Both the position numbers and the translations under genes were made by a program. Below are positions 36,080-46,816 of a stretch of DNA of 64,000 nt, piece after piece (position 1 is the stretch's first letter; each line of letters starts with the position of its first letter). This DNA comes from Pomphorhynchus laevis (Eukaryota > Acanthocephala > Palaeacanthocephala > Echinorhynchida > Pomphorhynchidae): assembly GCA_012934845.2 (NCBI GenBank), contig WNNJ02000029.1:124001-188000 (forward strand), given 5' to 3'. Below the pieces are notes generated by a model that saw only the letters and a program-made list of their open reading frames with translations, was not told the origin of the DNA and ran no database searches.

Positions 36080-36940
36080 TTATTTAAATGAATTTTGAAG
36101 AAAGCCAATATCATTACATATTGTTGCAATTCTTAAAATTTCATTATTTAATGTATTATATTTTATATAATATGGTATGCATGAATGCTCATGCAAAAAT
36201 ATGTTTCTTGTAAATTTAAATATGTCATCTTTACGGTATAAATTAATAGTAGTTTTAGTTAATGTTAATTTAATGTTCATATCTAGATATACACCTTCTT
36301 TATCATTAATATTGGTTTTGTTAAGAATAAGGCTTTCCTGGATAAATTTGTTCACTAATTGAATAAAAATTATTAGAATTAAATACACATATATCATCAA
36401 TGTATCGAAACATATATTTTATATATTTATATTGTTTAGATTTAGTTTTTAACACTGTTATGAACAAATTCATATTCAATAAAGCTTAAAACAAGTCAGC
36501 TATAATTGGGCTACTATTACCACCCATTGGAACACCTTTTACTTGTCTAAATATAGATGTCCTACTTTTAAATAATTTTGATTTATCAAAATATTTAAGG
36601 ATTCTATTAATTCAATTTTATCCATATATTTATATTTACTTGATGGTTTTATTTTTGTTAGATATGCGTTATAGATATTATAACATATATATGTATATCT
36701 TTTTCCGAATAAATGATTAATTAATTTTACTAACGATTCTTTAATATCTACTAAATCTAGATTTGTGGAAAGCGTACTAAAATCATATGTATTTATATTT
36801 TGAAAATTTATTCCTTTTGTCTGTTCTAAAAATTCTTTTGTAGAATTAATGCTGAAATAGTGTTTTATACCAGTATTAATTTCGATTACCTTGCGATATT
36901 TTTTAAAGTGTGCTTTAATTACTTTAAGTATTTTATTCAT
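36080..36940 (-). pseudogene. Reverse-transcriptase palm and C-terminal region of N2
   Basis: Two frames cover it. 36940-36539 has NTYDFSTLSTNLDLVDIKES, where the Asp of DFSTL is the first catalytic Asp (motif A), and the finger segment GKRYTYICYNIYNAYL. After a frame change come GVPMGGNSSPIIADL (motif B, about 36530-36485) and RYIDDICVFN (motif C, about 36405). The frame 36400-36080 has YLDMNIKLTLTKTTINLY and FLHEHSCIPYYIK. The motifs themselves are intact, unlike those of the canonical copy P1. Confidence 0.75.
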
Positions 36941-37186
36941 ACAGACAGAAAGTGGTTTTAAAGTGCATTTAAACGCACTACATTTGAACCTAGGTTTTAT
37001 TGGATTTTTATGTAATTTTGGATTGAAATATACTATGGGTATAGTTTTATTGTTTAATTCAACCTTTATACCCTTTTATCCATTATAGAACAGTGACTTG
37101 TAATAATTGTTTCAAAACTCAACTCACTACGTTCATATGTTGGATTTACATTTAAATCATTAGAATTAACCTCTTTCATTAGTATA

Positions 37187-38206
37187 TCATAATAAAGCTT
37201 TTTTGCATATGAAGACAAAGTTATTACTAGCTTTATCAATAGTTGTTATTATATAGTTATCCTTTAATTTAGTAAGTTCTTTATACATATCTTTATTAAT
37301 TTTATCTTTCCTTTTATAATTGTTTGTTATTTTCATTTTATTTTTAATTTTATCAAATATATAATCTTTCCAAATGTTTTTCTTAGATATATTCGAGCTT
37401 TTACTATTTATCAGCTTACTAAAGTAATCATTTAAGTTGTTATATAACGAATTGTAAATTTTATTTTTGTCGTTGTTATTATTTAATCTATATTTATACC
37501 CGCTTGATAGCAGCTTTCTTAATTCACAAATTTCAATTAATTCTAGATTATGGGTACATATATGTTCATTTATTTTATGAAAACTAAGACTTTTACAATT
37601 GCATTCTGTTTCCATTATGTTTCTAATATTATCGTTACATATTGATTTTAATTCTTTATTATAATTAAAAATTTTTCGTCCTAATGGTGGTAGGAGTTTA
37701 TACCTTATTTTAGGAATATATTTACAGAAATCTGACCCTATTATTTCTTTAATTTTAGAATTATTTAAAAGTCCGGCTATATTTATGTTATCTATACATT
37801 TATTAATGAAGTTTATGGTCAATGTATATTTTTTATTGTTATTTTTTATATTTATTGTCCGATTATAGTATTTTACATTACAATAACTGTCCATTATGCA
37901 ACTTGACCCATCATAGTCGTTAATTAATCTTTGATTTATTGAACATATGATATCTTTAGAAAAACTTCTTATATTTACATAAAGATCTTTTAGCTTATTA
38001 TCTCTTAAAAGTTGTTTCAATATTTCTAATTGTTCATTTATATACATATCTTTTTTAATATTTTTAACTCTATTTTTCCTATTCATTTTATCACCATGAC
38101 TTCTTGGTTTGCGTTTAACCGGATTATTATAATATAGTTGTTTATTATTTACTATACTACTTCCACCAATTCTTTGTACCACGTCATTCAATCCTATTGG
38201 GTACAT
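37187..38206 (-). pseudogene. Linker and DKA region of Naiad-type element N2
   Basis: An open frame of 339 codons beginning MYPIGLNDVVQRIGG, which is the end of the GIY-YIG domain rather than a true start. A basic stretch VKRKPRSHGDKMNRKNR follows, then ECNCKSLSFHKINEHICTH (Cys/His cluster, possible zinc site, about residues 200-220). It ends with NYIITTIDKASNNFVFICKK, the counterpart of the DKG motif of other PLEs. Extremely rich in Asn, Lys and Ile, in keeping with the AT-rich genome. Confidence 0.7.
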
Positions 38207-38334
38207 GAAATTAAGCGTTTTAATCCAAAAATCTTATTTTTCTAATAGTATTTGATTTAATATTGATATGTTTTCTTCGATAATATGTTCTAAAATAAAT
38301 AATTTACAGTTTTTAATATCATGTCCTATTAATC

Positions 38335-38592
38335 TCATATGTATATGAAATATAGTTTGACTATTATGCTGTATATTATATATATATGTTGCCTAAACCT
38401 AGTTTTTAACATTTGATATGTTTTTCCTATATATTGCAATCCACATGTACATTGTATTAGATACACTACACCTGCGGTATTGCAGTTACAATTATTATTA
38501 ATATTTAATGAAAAACATTTGTTTGTCGTATTACTTGCAATATGTGGCGCCATAGTGGAGCGATTTACAGCAGTATGAAAGTAACAGCTCAA
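38335..38592 (-). pseudogene. N-terminal GIY-YIG domain of N2
   Basis: The frame has CNCNTAGVVYLIQCTCGLQY then IGKTYQMLKTRFRQH: the VYL and YIG strands, a Cys pair, and the Arg and His positions of the GIY-YIG fold. A frame change follows; the remainder of the domain, with its catalytic-helix Glu and EDFWIKTLNSMYPLGLND end, is readable in copy N3 at about 60690-60550. Its place upstream of the reverse transcriptase defines the element type. Confidence 0.75.
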
Positions 38593-38869
38593 ATCTCACA
38601 ATGGTGTCAAGTTTCGTGAGCAATTCAGCTGCCGCATGTTGTTTGAATTTGTTACTATAAAACATTGATCGGTTTGTAATGTACACAGAGAAAAAAATTC
38701 TGTTACATTTAAATGATCTAAAATTGAAATACTTACGTATTTTTCCAATATGGTTGAGTACATGTAACTTTTAAGTCATAAAAATAGTCCTTTTCAGTCC
38801 TTAGTTTTAGTAAATACGATACTTATCTAATTTTATTTCTTGTTAGCAATGCATGTTATTTATTAATCA

Positions 38870-39080
38870 TATTTATCTCATTCAATTGGTAAGCATGTAT
38901 TTGACCCCCACCGCTATGCATGGTCGAGCAATAGAGGCCGAAACCTGAGAACATAACAGTTCCTCCTAATGACTGCTAATTATTATTCGAATACATTGAC
39001 TGCTAATTCTTATTCGAATAAACTGCTATTTATTAGTCAATCATAAAAATCGACTTTTTTAATTTCAATTTAAATTTTAA
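38870..39080 (+). mobile_element. Naiad-type PLE tail-only copy, partial
   Basis: GTAAGCATGTATTTGACC, CCGAAACCTGAGAACATAAC and TTATTAGTCAATCATAAAAA match the other tails. Inside it, ATTCGAATACATTGACTGCT and neighbours are doubled. Confidence 0.65.
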
Positions 39081-39330
39081 CTTGATAAGTTATATATAAG
39101 TTATAAAAGTTACGCATATAAGTTATAAGTTATAACTTATAAGTTATATAAGTTACGCATATAAGTTATAAGTTATAACTTATAAGTTATATAAAACTAA
39201 AGTTATAAAAAGTTAAACTAAAGTTATAAAAAGTTAAACTAAAGTTATAAGTTATAAAAGTTATATAAAAATTTCATAAGTTTTATAAAATCTTATATAA
39301 AATTATTAAATTATTTATAATTTATTATTA
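39080..39330. repeat. Low-complexity AAGTTATA repeats
   Basis: Many overlapping copies of AAGTTATAA and its inverse, including AAAGTTAAACTAAAGTTATA in tandem. Confidence 0.85.
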
Positions 39331-39915
39331 TTAATTGTTTATTATTTAATCAGTCAATTCATATAAATTGATTTTTATTTTAAATTTTAATAATAAATTT
39401 TATAGTTATACTAATATATCGATAGGTTGTAAATTTGTGGATATATATTATATTAATATTACATTATATTAATTTTTTTATTACAACAACAATTTCTTGA
39501 CAAGGAAAAACAAAACAATATTTTTCCTGTCAACCACTGGTCCGGGTGTCGGGTCGTGGAGGCAGTGCACGAATCAAATCCAGACATCGCGATCCTGGGC
39601 GACATACCAGAGTTATCTTTCAGATATCCCAAAGCGGTCTTCGGCAAGTTTCGAGATTTGATCACTCTACCTGTACCGGGGTCTACCTCGAGGTCTATTT
39701 CCAGAGTCCGGCCTGGAAAACCCTCCGAGGAAGGCGATCCCTAGACATCCTCAGAACGTGTCCTAGCCACCTCAGCTGACTTTATTTGATGTAGATAAGC
39801 AGCTACTTTACTCCGAGTTCATCCCGGATGACCGAATTCCTAACCTTACCTCTAAGGCCAAGACCGGCCATACCGAGAAAGAGTCTCATTTAAGTCGCCT
39901 GTATCCGAGATATTA

Positions 39916-39949
39916 TCATGAGCTTTGGGTCATAACCCAAAGCTCATGA
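39916..39949. repeat. Snap-back palindrome inside LINE
   Basis: Perfect 15-nt arms TCATGAGCTTTGGGT and ACCCAAAGCTCATGA with loop CATA. It directly follows the LINE codons for HELWVMT; similarity resumes a few codons later in another frame. Confidence 0.85.
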
Positions 39950-40257
39950 CAATAGGTAAAGATAGGAACGAAGATTGTGTGCTAAACCGTAAGTTTCGCC
40001 CGAAGACTCAACTCCCGGTTCACCACGACAGACCTGTACAGAGAACGCATTGCTGCGTTAGCTGCACAAATCCGCTTCTCAAACTCCTTGATGTTCCTGC
40101 CGTCCCTCGAGAACAATACCCCAAGATACTTATAAACATCCACATTAGGAAGAATATTTTCATTAATCCTGATTTACATTGGCATCTGAATCCGAGACGA
40201 GCATATGGAGACAGTCTTGGCGGTACTAACCAATATCCCTGCCGCTTGGCATTCTAT

Positions 40258-40695
40258 CTAAAATTGATCTAGTAGGCATTGTAAGTCCTCAGGACAATAA
40301 GCCAACAATACAACGTTATCTGCAAACAGCAGTGATGCTCTCCTGATGGAACCGAACTGAAGACCGGCATCCGTCAGAGTAGCCCGTCTCAAAATTTTGT
40401 CAATGCAAACAAGGATAGTTAAGAGAGTAAAGAGCTGATCCACAGTTCCACGACCTGAACGAAAGCCGCATTGTTCCTCTTTCAACTGTCTCTCAACTAT
40501 AGGCCGTATCGTTAACTCAAGAATCCTAGCAACTAGCTTACCTGTTTGGCTAAGAAGAGTGATGCCCCGATAATTGGAACATGCTCTTCGGTCACCTTTC
40601 TTTAAGACCGGTACCATCACCCCCAGTTCGCCACTTACTTGGAAACGATTACAAAATTGATTATTGATCTTTGACTGAGAGAATCCTGATGCCAT
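40258..40695 (-). pseudogene. Reverse-transcriptase part of LINE at 39.5-41.4 kb
   Basis: An open frame of 145 codons. After a short non-homologous lead comes VMVPVLKKGDRRACSNYRGI, the entry motif of the fingers, then LLSQTGKLVARILELTIRPI and EEQCGFRSGRGTVDQLFTL. Motif A and motif B are missing: the frame jumps from LTILVCIDKILRRATLTD to GSIRRASLLFADNVVLLA, in which FADN replaces the catalytic FADD. The loss of the second catalytic Asp and of motif A means it cannot be active. Confidence 0.8.
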
Positions 40696-41216
40696 ATGAA
40701 TTTATTGATCTCCATATGTTCATACATGTTGTTGGTTATGCACAAATTGTTCAGCGAACAAAAGTGCAATAATTCAACACCACTTGCATTTAGATTAGAG
40801 AGTCCATTCCTCCCCAGCACCCCCTTCCAAGTGCTATTGTCGCTACCATCATGAGCATTGAAGTCACCCAGTAGAACGAGGGAATCTCCAACTGGAGTAC
40901 TATCAAGCAGAGCCTGAAGATCTTCCACGGAAGCTGCGTATTCCGAGATAATGTTGGGAGCATACGCACACAACAGTTATCCCCTTTCCTTCTTTGACTA
41001 TAAGTCTCAAAGACGCTAACCTTTCGTCCACTGGTTAAACCTTTCTACTACGAACAACAGCTGGGGACTTGTAAGTATCCCTACACCAGCCTGTCGTAGC
41101 TTTCCGTTAGTAACTCCCGAATAGTTCAAGGTCCAACCTTGATCTAAAAGTTTAGTTCTATTTCCAGAATAGTGAAGATAAGTCACTCCTACTATTTTAA
41201 GACCGAAGCGAGCCAT
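40640..41216 (-). pseudogene. APE-type endonuclease of LINE at 39.5-41.4 kb
   Basis: Two frames. The first (41216-41016) covers the N-terminal half of the nuclease, with ITGVTYLHYSG-like and AGVGILTSPQLL strands. The second (40973-40635) covers GDSLVLLGDFNAHDGSD, where the GDFNAH motif holds the catalytic Asp and Asn, and ends with RSIINFVIVSK. The usual final SDH motif is missing because the sequence passes directly into reverse transcriptase, so the end of the nuclease domain is deleted. Confidence 0.8.
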
Positions 41217-41400
41217 CTGTTCAACTAATTATGGTTTCTTATCCGTCAACGAGATGACATTCCACGTTTATACATGAAGGCTTGTCCGCTTCGTATGTTG
41301 ATGCCTCTTTCGGTGTCTCCGTACAACTGCTTGGCCACACGGCACCTGACATTGAAAACTCCTCCGATCATTGGTTGAGTTGACCATTGTTCTTTGCATT

Positions 41401-42390
41401 TGATTTGTATTTTATAAATTTCTTTCTTGTCATTTTCATTGTCTTCGTTTGTTTGTTTAATTATATCCCGTTGCCGATATCCTTTGATGATCCAACATCG
41501 CTACTGTAAAGATACAGGTCTCCGAGATTCTCTTCCGCCTTTTCGTCTATTGTCCAATCTGCCGTTTGAGTCATCAGAGGGATCTGAGATAGTCTATGAA
41601 AATACTATCCCTACGACTAATGCAAGCCAGCTAATTATTTAGCCGTTGATCGACGAATGTCGAACATCCGTTGCCTGAACCGTATCACGAAGAGGCTTAT
41701 TGGCAATAAGTGTCAGTTTAGTACTTACTCGACTGGCACATAGCTTCTTTAATTTTATTATATATTTTATATTAAAATTTTTTATTGTATACATTATTTT
41801 ATTATATATAATATATACTATAAGAACTATTGAATATAAGAATAATATAATATAAGAACTATGTACTCTAAATACTTCTATCGCCCGATCAGACACACAT
41901 ATTCATGAACATTTTCGTTTAATAAAAATGTAATCACTCATGAACGATGAAAACATGCGAAAGATGTTATGATAAAAAATTGTAATCAAATTTTTTTAAA
42001 CGTCTTGCACTTATCCTTTTACATATAGTATAAAATTTTTAATAGATCCAAAGGATCGTTCCAAACACAAAATCAACATATATAATCTATATACTATTTA
42101 TTTTTATATTTATTTATATTTATAAACATATAATTTTTCCTATAGAGAGAATTTAAAACACATACAATTTAATTTTATCAAATGAAAAATTTCATGAATA
42201 TGTGCGTCTAATCAGGCAATTGACACATCATATTTTAAAATCAAAAAAGGCAATTTTGTCAAAAATACTCTGTCAGAAATACTGAAACTATGTATTATTG
42301 ATAAGACATTATTATTGAATTTTATTTTAAATTTCAATTTTAATAAAAATTGAAAAAAAATAATGATTTTAAATAGTTGATACTGATCCA
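41401..42390. other. Mostly unassigned stretch
   Basis: No gene recognised. At 42018-42085 the strings TTTTTAATAGATCC, AAGGATCGTT and CAAAATCAACATATAT match the left arm of the palindrome at 46817-47043, so it is another copy of that repeat. Confidence 0.45.
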
Positions 42391-42399
42391 TTATTGTTA

Positions 42400-42565
42400 A
42401 ATAATTATTGGAGCTGGATCAAAGAAAAGAGGAAATTATTTTTGATATTTCGCTAACTACTGTTCGCATCTTCAGAAAATTAAACAATTTTCTTAATATG
42501 CTAACAGTAGTTAACGAAATATCAAAAATAATTACTTCCTTTGATCCAGCTCCAATAATTATTCA
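42400..42565. repeat. Inverted pair of PLE tails, about 68-nt arms
   Basis: The left arm starts AATAATTATTGGAGCTGGAT and the right arm ends ATCCAGCTCCAATAATTATT. On the minus strand the left copy reads CTGAAGATGCGAACAGTAG, then TTAGCGAAATATCAAAAATA: the hammerhead-like order CTGAAGA, stem, GAAA. The arms differ by a few bases and small indels. Confidence 0.8.
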
Positions 42566-42599
42566 AAATTTAATGAATTCAAATAAAATTATACCATTA

Positions 42600-43490
42600 T
42601 AAACTAAGTTATCGTATCTGTATTATTAGATAAACTTTCTAGAATTAAATTATTAAGTTTATTATCAATTCATATAATACTTAATATAGTTTACATGATA
42701 TATATATATTTTTTGTATAAAAATTAAACTTATAAACTTTATAAGTAAATATAAAATACCTAAAAAATAACCCTCTTAAATTTTTTATTTTTAGAGGATT
42801 ATTTAGTAATTGTAATTGAAAATATATTTTTAATTTATACTTGAATTAATTCTTTATTGCTTTTGTTTATTTTCTTAATTTTCAAAGTATAAAAATCAAA
42901 AAGATAAAATATCTAATTTTTAAATTTTTTTAAATTTTCGACAAAATTTAAAATCAAATTTAAAATCAATCTTATGTTAGATAAGTGCATCACATTTATT
43001 ACCAAATGCAATTCATAGAAAATGCATTTCTATAATTAAAGAGATGTCGTAAAATAACGCTTTGAATTTGCTCATTATTACTCTATGATAACGTTTTACC
43101 ATACAGCCTACATTTACTTAATGTATGACGTAAAACAACATGACGTAAAAATGACGTAAAACTGTCTGTTGTCCAACATTTAAAAATGTTATTACTTTAA
43201 GCAAAACAACTTACGTACAAAATTATATTCAAAAATATATCGATAAAACTAAGGGGGCTACTCGTCTGTACGCTAAATGAAATCATAAAGACCAAGGATC
43301 ATTTAAATGACATACAATATATTGTACACAGATAGTACAAGTATATATATGTATAGTAAGAGTACAAATTTAGCACAATAAAAGTAGATAACATAATACT
43401 GCGCACAAACATTTTGATAAGCAAGCTGAAATCCTCTATCCATATCGTGGACATTTATCGCTTTTAGTGAAGCTGCCTTTTACTGCTTGG
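42600..43490. other. AT-rich upstream region of the 43.6-kb gene
   Basis: No coding sequence. From about 43250 the composition is less AT-rich than average and includes several direct hexamers, but I can name no regulatory element apart from the TATA box. Confidence 0.4.
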
Positions 43491-43505
43491 CTACATGATC
43501 TCTTG

Positions 43506-43513
43506 TATAAATA
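43506..43513 (+). promoter_or_regulatory. TATA box of the 43.6-kb gene
   Basis: TATAAATA lies 81 bp upstream of the start codon at 43587, which would put transcription start near 43535 and give a 5' leader of about 50 nt. In an AT-rich genome a TATA match alone is weak, but the consensus is exact and the spacing to a long open frame is right. Confidence 0.45.
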
Positions 43514-43586
43514 GAGAAAAATAATTCGTTATAATATTTATTATTGCGAACGACGAACTTTGAGAACGAACAACACTAAACGGAAA

Positions 43587-44804
43587 ATGTTTAATTTTTG
43601 TATAGCAGGAGATTGCTCTTTGCATAGCACAACAGTTTTGTTAGTAGTATGGTGCTCAGCTACGATCATAATGATCAATGGAATGGTAACGATAAAAAAT
43701 TCCACGGATGAATTTAATTTAAGTTCAATCAAAGATGAGCTTAATGAAACCATTACTAAAGTGAATAACAAAACATATCCCAATCATCAGGACCATTTGG
43801 ATCTGGACCAAAAGTACGGGATCAATTTGAACGTCAATGAAAACATTGTCAATAATACAAGTGACATTATTGCAACCGGTTTTGGCATTCGGTCTGTAAC
43901 AAACTTTACTAAACTGAACTATTACAATTCCAGCAACACATCCAGAAAAAAAATGACTTCAAATTATGCTGAGTTTAAGTTCGATAATGAAACTACTGAC
44001 ATTGGATTATTAGATGCCAAATCTCTATTCGACGATGATATATCCCAGACAGATAACAGTAATTTTTCGAAAATCATAGAGTCGACCTTTAAATATGCGG
44101 AAGATCAACCCGATATAATAATTGAATTTGAGTTTAATAACTCACTGAATGTTACAACTGGCACACAGTTACGGTCCCCTAATACGATAAGCGTAACAAG
44201 TGGAACAGAGTTTAGTTTAAATGATGTCGACAATTCAACTTTTAATGATCAGCAAAATCATTCGGATTCCACTACCAGTAAAATTATCAAACTGAACAGC
44301 AGTAGGCATCTGGATAGCAACTTATTTCCAATGAATACTGCCGTGATTACAACTGAACTCGGCAATAGTGAATTTACCACAGATAATTTCCAAGAAACCG
44401 TGAAAACAACTCTTTCTGTGATTAAAAAGCTCATTAGTTGTCATCTGATAGCATTGAATCGCTCTATTCTTCGTTATCGAAGTTATTTTGCAAGGATATT
44501 ATATCTAATGACAAAGCGAATGAACACGCAGTGCTCAAATTGCGTTAGGTACATACAGTCACAAATAAATAAGTCTATTGATTTGGTTCATAACAACTCG
44601 GATGTTGCAAATCCATCGTACCCGAGTTTTCAGAATGATAGCCATTCAAATGCAATAGTGGCACATAATCAGACCGATAATCCTGCAAAGGCTAGTAGCA
44701 TCACAACAAGTAGCATCATTGTTGCTACAACTATAATACCAAATAGGAAATGGCCCAAAGTAAAAGAATCCGGCGAAATCGCTTTTGAAAACTTTACAGT
44801 TTAG
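43587..44804 (+). CDS. Orphan secreted or membrane-anchored glycoprotein, 405 codons
   Basis: I do not recognise the family. The frame opens with ATG at 43587 in good context (A at -3) and runs without a break to TAG at 44802-44804; it is by far the longest non-transposon frame in the window. The product starts MFNFCIAGDC and has one hydrophobic segment at residues 15-36 (TTVLLVVWCSATIIMINGMV), either a signal peptide or an anchor. The rest is hydrophilic, rich in Ser, Thr, Asn and Asp, with 21 N-x-S/T sequons. A more ordered patch with LISCHLIALNRSILRYRSYF and MNTQCSNCVRYIQ lies around residues 287-335. Few cysteines. No introns are needed. Low complexity and heavy glycosylation suggest an extracellular or surface role; that is inference. 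It could also be a captured transposon gene, but no terminal repeats were found. Confidence 0.65.
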   Translation: MFNFCIAGDCSLHSTTVLLVVWCSATIIMINGMVTIKNSTDEFNLSSIKDELNETITKVNNKTYPNHQDHLDLDQKYGINLNVNENIVNNTSDIIATGFGIRSVTNFTKLNYYNSSNTSRKKMTSNYAEFKFDNETTDIGLLDAKSLFDDDISQTDNSNFSKIIESTFKYAEDQPDIIIEFEFNNSLNVTTGTQLRSPNTISVTSGTEFSLNDVDNSTFNDQQNHSDSTTSKIIKLNSSRHLDSNLFPMNTAVITTELGNSEFTTDNFQETVKTTLSVIKKLISCHLIALNRSILRYRSYFARILYLMTKRMNTQCSNCVRYIQSQINKSIDLVHNNSDVANPSYPSFQNDSHSNAIVAHNQTDNPAKASSITTSSIIVATTIIPNRKWPKVKESGEIAFENFTV

Positions 44805-46129
44805 ACATATTTTATATAATTCGTTATCAATATTGATGTTTAATAAGCTGTTAACTGTTTAATGAATTCTATTTAAAATAATTTTACTTTAACAAAACTT
44901 TAGCAGTCTACAAAACCTAAAAACACATCAAAATACATTGCCTCCCACTTAAATCTCGAGTCTTGACAAATAATTCATTTATTGATTAAAATTTATGTAA
45001 TTTACAAAACGTATTGATATCAGAAAATCAAAACTATTCAAAATTAGTATATCCTTATAAGAAATCTACATAACAACGTTTATCTATTTTATAAGGTTTG
45101 GTACTTTTAAGTAAAGTAAATAAGTAAATAAGTTTGGTAAAACTTATTTACTTATTTTCTACTAATTATATAAAATAATAAAATAATTAAAATTTAAATA
45201 ATAAAATGGTACAGCAATTTAATAAATATAAAATTTATTAATTTAGTCAATTATTAACATTTAATTAATTTAGTAAATTATTTTTAATCTCCTTAATTGT
45301 GAACTTTTTATATTCGCAAAGTATATAATTAATTTATCATCAAAAATTAATATCGATAATAAATAATTCTCAATCACGTAGTATTTAATTAATTGTATAA
45401 AATTAGTTTAGATATAATTATTTAATCATTATAGGTTTTTAAATATTTATAAATACATATCAATCATTAGTTATTATTTTTATTTTAATGTTATTATTTA
45501 AAAAGCATTTTAGTAAGAAATTTTAAAAACCGTTTATTATTACTGTATTTCCTTAGAAATTGCTGAAATGGGAAACAATATTTTTTTAAAATTTTCTGTA
45601 CGCGATTGTTCTCCGATTATGAATATTTTGTCGCTGATCCGATAATGTAAATGGAGTCATTGTGACAGGTCTAAATATGTCACTCTGCTGATCAATTTCT
45701 AAAACAAACCAATTATAGATTCAACATATTTTTAAATATTTATCAGCATTTTAGAATAAGGAATAAATTTATTCCTTTTATAACTATCTTTAAATAAGGA
45801 ATAATACGTTTTAATTGCAAAGAAATCAAACAACACAATTCTTAATCGTGTTTTTAATTCTTAGTACTCAAATCTTAATTTTAATTCTTGTGCTTAGGAT
45901 CAAAGAATAATGCACTTGTTGTTATAGGTTGTCTAAGTTTGAGTATATGGAATGAGTGGACACTTATTTCTATATTTTATTAAATTGAAAGCTCAGCACG
46001 ACTTAACATATTAACTCTACAACAATGCTCAAAGGATTCGATAGTATCGTAATGTTTATTTTATCGAATTTCGTAGCTTATCCAGCATCTTACTCGCAAC
46101 TTTTCTTTCACTTTTTGTTCGTAACTTTT

Positions 46130-46138
<9 letters not shown>
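44805..46138. other. AT-rich stretch without recognisable genes
   Basis: No canonical AATAAA signal close to the upstream stop codon. A 15-nt palindrome TAAGTAAATAAGTTT/AAACTTATTTACTTA sits at 45121-45154. Confidence 0.5.

Positions 46139-46202
<64 letters not shown>
46139..46202. repeat. (AT)n microsatellite
   Basis: About 32 uninterrupted AT dinucleotides, directly before the partial RING-gene copy. Confidence 0.95.
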
Positions 46203-46205
<3 letters not shown>

Positions 46206-46385
46206 TATTCCATACTTATATGTAAAATCCTAGTAACTAGGGTAAGTGCAATGTTTTCATCCTTAATCAGTGATTATTTACATAAGGAGTATTTTCTTAT
46301 TATAAAGATAGCTGTATTATTTGTTGTACGAGATGCAGTGTTTCTGCAAAGTACATTGAAATTACTTTAGAATTAAATAATTTCA
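46203..46385 (+). pseudogene. Partial copy A of the RNF212-like RING gene (exon 2)
   Basis: The stretch GATAGCTGTATTATTTGT, then ACGAGATGCAGTG at about 46304-46342 is nearly identical to exon 2 of the gene at 62.9 kb and encodes DSCIIC-x-TRCSV. One Arg has become Cys and three codons (Phe-Arg-Leu) are lost before the intron-2 donor, whose GTACATTGAA is still readable as AGTACATTGAA. Exon 1 is absent. The 100 bp upstream (ATTCCATACTTATATG through CCTTAATCAGTGATTA) is shared with copy B but not with the complete gene, so A and B descend from one rearranged copy. Confidence 0.65.
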
Positions 46386-46739
46386 GTATTTGACCATACG
46401 ACTATGCTTTGTTGGTGATATGATGCTGAAACAGCCCAAAGCGTTGCATTACGCTGTCAAGCGCAGTATGTAATACAGGAAATATTGAAGATTTCATACT
46501 TAGATGTATTCTATACTTCTATCTCCCGAAAATTACTACTCATAGTGTTATTAGTACTATTTAGTATTAGAATTAGTATATATTATTTATTAGTATTTAA
46601 GCATTCATAACAGGATCACCTGTCACGATTTCAATTGATCTTCGTGATCTCATACTACACTATATAGCTGGGATCCATATAGGATACATTCAAATACTAA
46701 ATTATCGTAACAGTAACGAACCAAATACAAGAGACAAAT

Positions 46740-46800
46740 TGTTTATTTCGACAACGTTTCGATCCTTACTTGGATCTTTATTGGATCTTTACCCTGTTTC
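46740..46800 (-). repeat. PLE tail, hammerhead-like half
   Basis: On the minus strand: AGATCCAAGTAAGGATCGAA then ACGTTGTCGAAATAAAC. A 5-bp stem GATCC/GGATC precedes GAAACGTTGT and a polyadenylation-like AATAAA, the common arrangement at PLE ends. The CTGAnGA box is not intact. Confidence 0.4.
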
Positions 46801-46816
46801 TAGTTGTTATATATAC

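Larger units (their letters stand above)
35575..38620 (-). mobile_element. Naiad-type PLE, copy N2: N-terminal GIY-YIG, reverse transcriptase, 3' tail
   Basis: The most complete permuted PLE here. Reading the minus strand from 38592: GIY-YIG domain (38592 to about 38210), a long Asn/Lys-rich linker with a Cys/His cluster (38206-37187), the reverse-transcriptase palm (36940 to about 36390), a C-terminal region (36400-35938) and a non-coding tail (35937 to about 35575). The tail ends with ACTCAGTTAGCTGATTTGAT on that strand. In classical PLEs the GIY-YIG domain is C-terminal; the N-terminal position is the mark of the Naiad/Chlamys lineage. The coding region is split over several frames, so it is defective. 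Copies N1, N3 and N4 are close relatives. Confidence 0.8.
39455..41400 (-). mobile_element. LINE with endonuclease and reverse transcriptase, nearly full order but internally deleted
   Basis: Minus strand. 41216-41016 is the start of an APE-type endonuclease (MARFGLKIVGVTYLHYSG, GWTLNYSGVTNGKLRQAGVG). 40973-40640 continues it: MCAYAPNIISEY, LVLLGDFNAHDGSDNSTWKG and INKFIWHQDSLSQRSIINFV. Reverse transcriptase follows at once (40695-40258): VPVLKKGDRRACSNYRGITL, EEQCGFRSGRGTVDQLFTL, then FADNVVLLA at the YADD position. The C-terminal part runs to about 39520 with VYKYLGVLFSRDGR, YGHELWVMT, RPRGRPRYR and AQDRDVWI. The 3' end has CTTGTCAAGAAATTGTTG and an A/T tail. Motif A is deleted. An RTE-like affiliation is a guess. 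Confidence 0.85.

Noticed and set aside
43560-43586. Longer N terminus of the glycoprotein beginning at TTG
   Set aside because: The first ATG at 43587 has good context and sits just before the hydrophobic segment; a TTG start is unlikely in a eukaryote.
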